Shown here: piece by piece, positions 1 to 4,649 of the stretch
How the letters are laid out: each line of letters opens with the position of its first letter
How positions within the stretch are numbered: the stretch's first letter is position 1
Assembly (NCBI GenBank): GCA_902565325.1
Contig: CACFEM010000033.1
Location: 1-8,660 of the forward strand
Origin: an uncultured Pelagibacteraceae bacterium
GTDB lineage: Bacteria > Pseudomonadota > Alphaproteobacteria > Pelagibacterales > Pelagibacteraceae
Direction of reading: 5' to 3'
Length of the DNA stretch: 8,660 bases
Notes under the pieces: generated by a model
The model's input: the letters and a program-made list of their open reading frames with translations, nothing else
Databases searched by the model: none
Told to the model about the DNA's origin: nothing
Position numbers and translations under genes: made by a program

Positions 1-158
1 TCGATACATTTTTATTTTTCTCAATATCATTTTATGCAACAGGGGTACCTTGGGTTACTTTATCTCTTGGAGATTTAGCGGTAAAAGTTTTAGTTGCTAT
101 AATAATGTTGATACCGTTTAGAATGTTATTGAAAATTATTAAACCAATTAAAGTTTAA
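1..158 (+). CDS. C-terminal fragment of a membrane transporter, probably VUT/YhhQ family (queuosine precursor)
   Basis: An open frame enters from the left edge and ends at a TAA at 156-158, giving the last 51 or so residues of a protein whose start lies outside the window. The visible part has an aromatic hydrophobic stretch (FLFFSISFYATGVPW), a short link with LSLGDLAVK, then a second hydrophobic helix (VLVAIIMLIPFRMLLKII) and a basic tail. A D-T-x-x-F-F-S-I-x-F start, a G-V-P-W-V-T turn and a G-D-L-A-V-K / P-F-R end fit, from memory, the C terminus of alphaproteobacterial VUT-family proteins. E. coli YhhQ, a member of that family, imports queuosine precursors. With only the tail visible the family call is moderate; another polytopic inner-membrane protein cannot be excluded. 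Its stop overlaps the end of the convergent ureohydrolase gene by 4 nt. Confidence 0.6.
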   Translation, partial: DTFLFFSISFYATGVPWVTLSLGDLAVKVLVAIIMLIPFRMLLKIIKPIKV

Positions 159-1030
159 TATAAAAATTTATAAGACAAAATTTTATAAGCTAATTTTGCA
201 ACAAGAAAATTATAAGAATTAAATCCTTTGATTGGAGAAAGCTCATTAATATCCGCACCAACAATTTTTGAGTTTTTAGCTGCAATTCTTATTATATCTA
301 ATGTTTCGTCCCACAAAAGTCCTCCTGGTTCAGGTGTACCAGTTGCAGGCATGATACTTGAGTCTAGTCCATCTACATCGAATGTCAGATAAACAGTTTT
401 GTTTTTAATCATTTTTTTAAATTTAGACAAATTCCATTTTTTTTTATCTTTTGCCCAAAAAATATTTATTCTTGAAGAATTTTTTTTTAAAAATGGGATT
501 TCACTTTCAGAGATATTTCTTATCCCAAATGAAATTAAAGAAACATTTTTATAATCCAAACACCTTCTAATTGCTGAAGCATGTGAAAATTTTTCTCCAT
601 TATAACTTTGACGTAAATCTGCATGAGCATCAAAATGCAAGAGACAAATGTTTTTATATTTTTTAGTAAAAGGAACAATACATCCAGGAGTTATTGAATG
701 CTCTCCACCTAAAGTCATTGGGAAAAGTTTTTTATCTAAAATTTCTTTATTAATATTAGATATTTTATTCAGTGCTTTTTTAATATTTTTGTCGATCTTA
801 AATGGTTTTAAAGTTTTAATACCTATTTTTTTATAAGGTTCGCAATTAAGCTCTTCATCATATAGCTCAACTTGATGAGATGCTTTTATAATTTCTTTAG
901 GTCCATTTTTTGTTCCTCCCCCATAACTGACAGTTTTTTCTAAACCAAATGGAACAATTACAGCTTTCTCTTTAAAGCTAAATTTATTATCAATTCCTAA
1001 AAACCCGTTTTTATTTGAGAGATATTTCAA
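155..1030 (-). CDS. speB: Agmatinase-type ureohydrolase (SpeB family)
   Basis: A 291-residue binuclear-manganese ureohydrolase, the usual length for agmatinases. These cytoplasmic enzymes split a guanidino compound such as agmatine into an amine and urea. All metal-ligand motifs are present: GGEHS at 108-112 (His111), FDAHAD at 133-138 (Asp134, His136, Asp138) and TFDVDGLD at 216-223 (Asp218, Asp220). These are followed by the family stretch ATGTPEPGG (229-237) and GADINELSP (258-266). The start is a TTG two bases after the stop of the upstream DHS-like gene. No ATG lies near the N terminus, an in-frame TGA sits three codons upstream, and no Shine-Dalgarno sequence is visible, so translation is probably coupled. 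It is the last gene of the decarboxylase / DHS-like / ureohydrolase operon, which makes a polyamine role very likely. No arginine decarboxylase is seen here, so the exact guanidino substrate (agmatine, guanidinobutyrate or an aminoalkyl-agmatine) is not proven. Confidence 0.9.
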   Translation of the reverse strand: MKYLSNKNGFLGIDNKFSFKEKAVIVPFGLEKTVSYGGGTKNGPKEIIKASHQVELYDEELNCEPYKKIGIKTLKPFKIDKNIKKALNKISNINKEILDKKLFPMTLGGEHSITPGCIVPFTKKYKNICLLHFDAHADLRQSYNGEKFSHASAIRRCLDYKNVSLISFGIRNISESEIPFLKKNSSRINIFWAKDKKKWNLSKFKKMIKNKTVYLTFDVDGLDSSIMPATGTPEPGGLLWDETLDIIRIAAKNSKIVGADINELSPIKGFNSYNFLVAKLAYKILSYKFLY

Positions 1031-1032
1031 TT

Positions 1033-2076
1033 TTATTCAAAAATTTTAGTAAAGTTTTTTCTTGTTCTATTTTTCCACTCACCCTTGTGATAAGCATCAC
1101 TTGCTATCAATGGTAAAACACTAGTTGCTTCTGCAAACACCATCTGTTCTTTTGTAATATCTACTTTTCCCCATGAACTTGCTTCTTTTAATGTAGAGCT
1201 ACTACAAGCACCGTCTCTACTATCAGCAACAGTAATTTGAACTGCATATTTATGCATGTCTACATCTTTTCCTAATAGTTCAGCACAAATTACAGTATCT
1301 TGAATAAAGTTTTTAGGCACACCACCACCAATCATAAATAATCCAGAACCTTTAGATTTGATTTTAATTTCTGTTAGTTCTCTAAATTCTCTAACCGAGT
1401 CTATTGTCATATGTTTTTTTGGATTTTGTTCTTGATGCATAACTAACCCGAATCCTGCACTTGAGTCAGTAAAAGCAGGGCAGAAAATAGGAACATTGTT
1501 GTCAAAAGCAGTTTCAATTAAAGAGTCTTTTTTCTTTGAGTTATTTTTTAAATATTTTCCCATTTCATAAATGAACTCTCTTGAAGTATAGCTTCTCGCT
1601 TCTAAGTTATTTGCTATTTCACATATGATTTTGTCACACATTTGAAGCTCTTCTTCATCTATGTAGGTATCGTAAATTCTATCTATATAGTTGTCCCTCA
1701 ACTCAGTATCATCTTGAAATTGTGAACCTTGGTAATGTTTAAAACCAAGAGCTTCAAAAAAATCCATATCTACTATTGAGGCACCTGTTGCAACGATTGC
1801 ATCTACCATATTATATTTAACTAAATCTTTATAAATATTCATGCATCCAGCTGCCGAAGTAGAGCCTGCTAAAGTAAGGAAAATTGTACAATCTTTATCT
1901 TTAAGCATCTCGTTATAAATATTAGCAGCATTTGCTGTTTCTCTAGAAACAAATGACATTTTTTCCATTGAGGATATAATTTTTCTAGAGTCGAAAGAAG
2001 TTATATCGATATGCTCAACAGGATTTTTTAAGAAATCTCTTTTACTGTTATGACCTGGATTTTTTTGACTTGACAT
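1033..2076 (-). CDS. Deoxyhypusine synthase-like enzyme, probable homospermidine synthase
   Basis: A 347-residue member of the deoxyhypusine synthase family, NAD-dependent enzymes that transfer an aminobutyl group. Bacteria lack eIF5A, the eukaryotic substrate, and some bacterial homologues are known to make homospermidine, so that role is inferred. Visible are an NAD-site glycine stretch LAGSTSAAG (69-77), VATGASIVD (95-103), GGGVPKNF (250-257) and the active-site segment EASSWGK (298-304) with the imine-forming Lys304. Compared from memory with human DHS, Lys329, Trp327, Glu323 and Asp313 correspond to Lys304, Trp302, Glu298 and Asp288, but His288 corresponds to Asn256. The ATG overlaps the decarboxylase stop by one base (TAATG), with no Shine-Dalgarno sequence, which implies translational coupling. 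A 6-bp inverted repeat lies just before the start. The ureohydrolase gene follows after 2 nt. Family assignment is very sure, reaction only moderately. Confidence 0.88.
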   Translation of the reverse strand: MSSQKNPGHNSKRDFLKNPVEHIDITSFDSRKIISSMEKMSFVSRETANAANIYNEMLKDKDCTIFLTLAGSTSAAGCMNIYKDLVKYNMVDAIVATGASIVDMDFFEALGFKHYQGSQFQDDTELRDNYIDRIYDTYIDEEELQMCDKIICEIANNLEARSYTSREFIYEMGKYLKNNSKKKDSLIETAFDNNVPIFCPAFTDSSAGFGLVMHQEQNPKKHMTIDSVREFRELTEIKIKSKGSGLFMIGGGVPKNFIQDTVICAELLGKDVDMHKYAVQITVADSRDGACSSSTLKEASSWGKVDITKEQMVFAEATSVLPLIASDAYHKGEWKNRTRKNFTKIFE

Positions 2077-3260
2077 TAAGCTACCATGTTAGCTTTGTTA
2101 ATGTCTTTATCATACATTGTCATTATTGGGTTATCTTCAACTTCATAAATTTCATTTGAGTAATAACCATTAAACTGAGTTCTAAATGTTAATCCGTATG
2201 CCCCAAGTTGACCAAGTTCAATATAATCATTTTCTTTAATATTATTTGGAAGCAAAAAAGGACCTTTCATATAATCCATGCTATCACATGTAGGTCCAAA
2301 GAAATCAAAAGCAGTTAATTTTTTTGAAATTATTTTATTAGAATTTTCTTTAATCATTCTAGATGGGAATACAATGTTTGGTGTACCAGCATCAAAAAGA
2401 GTACCATAAGTACCATCATTAATATAAAGCTTTTGTTTTTTCCTTAAATTAACCCTTACAATTGTTGAACCACTTTCTGCAACTATAGCCCTACCAGGCT
2501 CACAAATAATTTCAGGAAGTTTTTCAAGCTTTAAATTTTCTAAACTCTTATTTATTTCATTAAAATAACTACCTAAAGATTGTGGAATTAAGTCAGGATA
2601 GATTGTAGGGAAACCTCCACCTACATTAATGTAATGTGGAATAATTTTTGTCTTTTTAATTATATTTCCAATCTCACTAATTCCTTTTGAATAAGAAATT
2701 GGATGCATACATTGTGAACCAACATGAAAACTTAAACCAATCTTTTTTGCATGTTGTTTTACAAGTCTTAATAAACCTATTGCTTCAGATGTTAAAGCAC
2801 CAAATTTTTTTGATAAATCAATTTCTGCATGTTCATTTGAAACAGCAACTCTTACAAATAACTCTAAATCTTTAGCGTTATTTGTACTTTCAATTATTTT
2901 AATCAGTTCATCTTTAGTGTCTAATGAAAAAGTTTTTACACCATAATTAAAGTATGCTTCTTTTATACTTTCTCTGCTTTTAACAGTATGCATATAAGAG
3001 CATTTTGCTGTATTACTGAAAGTTCTAATATTTTTAATTTCCTCAATTGAAGCAACATCAAATTGCTCAACTCCACTTTCTATGATTGTTTTGATTACTT
3101 CAGGGTGTGGATTAGTTTTAACTGCATATAAAATTTTACCTGGAAATTTGTTTAGAAAAAATTTAACGGCAGAATTAATGGAATTCTTTCTAATACAGTA
3201 AACTGGTTTTTCAGGTTTCAGCTGATTAACTAATTCCTCAACTGATTTAAATTTTTGCAT
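2076..3260 (-). CDS. Fold-III PLP-dependent ornithine (or lysine/ornithine) decarboxylase
   Basis: A 394-residue alanine-racemase-fold decarboxylase, which would convert ornithine to putrescine (and possibly lysine to cadaverine) in the cytoplasm. Motifs in order: YAVKTNPHP (45-53) with the PLP lysine Lys48, FDVAS (67-71), SFHVGSQ (177-183), the phosphate-binding NVGGGFP (212-218), CEPGRA (253-258), and FGPTCDSMD (321-329) with the catalytic Cys325-Asp326 of the dimer interface. The FGPTCDSxD form is typical of ornithine decarboxylases rather than diaminopimelate or arginine decarboxylases; separating ornithine from lysine preference would need assay. The frame continues upstream to 3368, but the ATG at 3260 is preferred because GGAGG lies 8 nt before it and the extra 36 residues are a low-complexity Phe/Lys/Ile stretch unlike the family. 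First gene of the polyamine operon; its stop overlaps the next start. Confidence 0.92.
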   Translation of the reverse strand: MQKFKSVEELVNQLKPEKPVYCIRKNSINSAVKFFLNKFPGKILYAVKTNPHPEVIKTIIESGVEQFDVASIEEIKNIRTFSNTAKCSYMHTVKSRESIKEAYFNYGVKTFSLDTKDELIKIIESTNNAKDLELFVRVAVSNEHAEIDLSKKFGALTSEAIGLLRLVKQHAKKIGLSFHVGSQCMHPISYSKGISEIGNIIKKTKIIPHYINVGGGFPTIYPDLIPQSLGSYFNEINKSLENLKLEKLPEIICEPGRAIVAESGSTIVRVNLRKKQKLYINDGTYGTLFDAGTPNIVFPSRMIKENSNKIISKKLTAFDFFGPTCDSMDYMKGPFLLPNNIKENDYIELGQLGAYGLTFRTQFNGYYSNEIYEVEDNPIMTMYDKDINKANMVA

Positions 3261-3268
3261 TATAAATG

Positions 3269-3273
3269 CCTCC
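3269..3273 (-). promoter_or_regulatory. Strong Shine-Dalgarno site of the decarboxylase
   Basis: Read on the minus strand this is GGAGG, 8 nt before the ATG at 3260. It decides the start of the decarboxylase against the longer frame opening at 3368. It is the only strong Shine-Dalgarno match I found before a start in this window; the other genes start without a clear one. Confidence 0.85.
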
Positions 3274-3327
3274 AAAAAAAATTTAATAAAAAAAAGTCTT
3301 TTTAAAAAAAACTTTAATATTTTTTGG

Positions 3328-3355
3328 CATATAAAGTAAACAGCACCAAAGTAAA
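3328..3355 (-). promoter_or_regulatory. Candidate sigma-70 promoter for the polyamine operon
   Basis: On the minus strand, TTTACT (3355-3350, 4 of 6 to TTGACA) is followed after 16 nt by TATATG (3333-3328, 4 of 6 to TATAAT). Transcription would begin near 3321 and leave a leader of about 60 nt before the GGAGG-preceded ATG. It lies in the only divergent intergenic space next to the operon, where a promoter must exist, but in sequence this AT-rich such matches arise easily. Confidence 0.3.
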
Positions 3356-3427
3356 GCAAATAATTCAAGCCAGAAATGCGTAAAATTCATATATTGTAAT
3401 ATCTTGCAGAGACCCCATATAAGTCTG

Positions 3428-3991
3428 ATGAAAGAAGAAGCAAAACTACAGAATCTTAGTGATTTTGAAAATAAGTCATTGTTAATCGTGGATGACGATA
3501 ATCCTTTTCGTGAGCGTTTAGCAAGAGCGATGGAAAAAAAAGGATTTGAGGTTTTTCAAGCTGAGAGTGTACAAAAGGGAGTTGAATCTGTGAAAACTAA
3601 AAAACCTGGTTTTGCTGTTGTAGACTTAAGACTTGCAGATGGTAATGGACTTGAGGTTGTAAAAGAAATTCAGTCTTCAAATAGCGATAGTAGGATCATC
3701 ATGTTAACTGGTTATGGAAACATTCCAACGGCAGTAGCTGCAATCAAAGAAGGTGCTATTGATTACCTTGCTAAACCTGCCGATGCGGAAGATGTTGAAA
3801 AAGCGTTATTAGCAGATCCTGCAAAAAAAGCAGCCCCTCCAGAAAATCCTATGTCTGCTGACAGAGTTAAGTGGGAACATATCCACAGAGTTTTCGAGTT
3901 ATGTAATAGAAATGTTTCTGAAACAGCTAGAAGACTTAAAATGCACAGAAGAACTCTTCAAAGAATTCTTTCCAAAAGATCACCTAGATAA
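3428..3991 (+). CDS. regA: RegA/PrrA/ActR-type redox response regulator
   Basis: A 187-residue response regulator, close to the roughly 184 residues of Rhodobacter PrrA. The receiver domain (about 16-130) has the acidic pocket Asp22-Asp24, phosphoacceptor Asp66 in VVDLRLADGNGL, Thr94 in LTGYG and Lys117 in AKPAD. A proline-bearing linker (PPENPMSADRV, 137-147) leads to a Fis-type helix-turn-helix, with NVSETARRL and MHRRTLQRIL, and the ending KRSPR that I recall from PrrA/RegA. In relatives the kinase RegB/PrrB controls this protein according to redox state, and it acts on respiration, carbon and nitrogen genes. The ATG at 3428 is preferred over an in-frame TTG at 3404 because it matches family length; neither has a good Shine-Dalgarno sequence. 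No partner kinase is in the window. It is divergent from the polyamine operon and its 3' end overlaps bioY by 8 nt. Confidence 0.93.
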   Translation: MKEEAKLQNLSDFENKSLLIVDDDNPFRERLARAMEKKGFEVFQAESVQKGVESVKTKKPGFAVVDLRLADGNGLEVVKEIQSSNSDSRIIMLTGYGNIPTAVAAIKEGAIDYLAKPADAEDVEKALLADPAKKAAPPENPMSADRVKWEHIHRVFELCNRNVSETARRLKMHRRTLQRILSKRSPR

Positions 3992-4535
3992 ATTTTTTAA
4001 TTTTAATTATTTGTTTAGTCAAAAGAGCTAAAAGTATAATTTTAAATATCTCAGCTAATAAGAATGGTTTTGCACCTAAAGCAAAAATTGGTTTATCCCA
4101 TCCAATCAATGATCCAAGCCAAATTAAACCCAAAATATAGATTGTCGAAGTTGCGATAATTAGTTTAAATAAAACAACAAAAAAATTATCATTAATCTTT
4201 ATTTTAGAAGCTAAGTAACCAGCTGTTAAAAAACCAATTAAGTAACCCATAGTTGGTCCCGTAAAGTAAACTAATCCAATACCTTTTTCAGGGGAATTTG
4301 AAAATACAGGAAGCCCTGCAATTCCCTCGATTAAATACAGACCAATTGTAGCAAGTGCAATTTTATATCCTAAACTTATTCCTAAAAACAATACAACAAA
4401 TGTTTGCATAGTCATTGGAACTGGATAGAAAGGAATTTTGATCTTTGCTGATATAGTTAGTGCTATTGAACCAAGAACAACAACAACCAGAGATTTAAAT
4501 AGTTTAGCTTGCGTGAGATTTTTTGTTAATTCCAT
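3984..4535 (-). CDS. bioY: BioY biotin transporter (ECF S component)
   Basis: A 183-residue integral inner-membrane protein of typical BioY length, the substrate-binding subunit for biotin uptake. About six hydrophobic segments alternate with short loops. Family signatures visible are PVPMTMQT (38-45), GLPVF (74-78) and GPTMGYLIGF (93-102). The ATG at 4535 gives the normal N terminus; it has no clear Shine-Dalgarno sequence, and the upstream 110 bp is extremely AT-rich and shared with the divergent polA. No ATPase (BioM) or energy-coupling subunit (BioN) is nearby, so it works either alone, as reported for solitary BioY proteins, or with a module encoded elsewhere. Its presence suggests that biotin is scavenged. 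The stop (TAG) lies inside the end of the convergent regA gene. Confidence 0.93.
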   Translation of the reverse strand: MELTKNLTQAKLFKSLVVVVLGSIALTISAKIKIPFYPVPMTMQTFVVLFLGISLGYKIALATIGLYLIEGIAGLPVFSNSPEKGIGLVYFTGPTMGYLIGFLTAGYLASKIKINDNFFVVLFKLIIATSTIYILGLIWLGSLIGWDKPIFALGAKPFLLAEIFKIILLALLTKQIIKIKKFI

Positions 4536-4649
4536 TGTTAAATAATACTCAAAATATAAAAAATAATCTACTTATAATTGTTAGGATAATTGAAATTAAA
4601 TTTTTTTATATACAGAATATATTATCATTATAATATTAAATATTATCTC

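Noticed and set aside
437..488. T9 homopolymers within the ureohydrolase as further frameshift sites
   Set aside because: The protein reads through both runs in one frame with family motifs on either side, so there is no sign of a break.
648..836. 62-codon plus-strand open frame inside the ureohydrolase gene
   Set aside because: It is antisense to a gene with all catalytic motifs, has no family resemblance and is hydrophobic only because it mirrors AT-rich codons.
1033..2076. True deoxyhypusine synthase acting on a translation factor
   Set aside because: Bacteria have no eIF5A, and the gene sits between two polyamine genes, so a small-molecule acceptor is far more likely.
2687..2875. 62-codon plus-strand open frame inside the decarboxylase gene
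   Set aside because: Low-complexity Gln/Leu antisense shadow of a well-supported enzyme gene.
3261..3368. 36-residue N-terminal extension of the decarboxylase, or a hydrophobic leader peptide
   Set aside because: It is in frame with the enzyme but is low-complexity Phe/Lys/Ile from poly-T leader DNA. A GGAGG site 8 nt before the internal ATG at 3260 marks the real start.
3373..3403. Promoter for regA (TATATT at 3390 or TAATAT at 3397)
   Set aside because: No acceptable -35 box lies at a normal distance, and such -10 matches are common in this composition.
3404..3427. TTG start adding 8 residues to RegA
   Set aside because: The ATG at 3428 gives the family length and neither start has a Shine-Dalgarno sequence, so the ATG is simpler, though the TTG is not excluded.
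4590..4649. 20-residue N-terminal extension of DNA polymerase I from a TTG
   Set aside because: Tyr/Ile-rich translation of AT-rich intergenic DNA; family N termini begin close to the LIDGSG motif, which fits the ATG at 4650.
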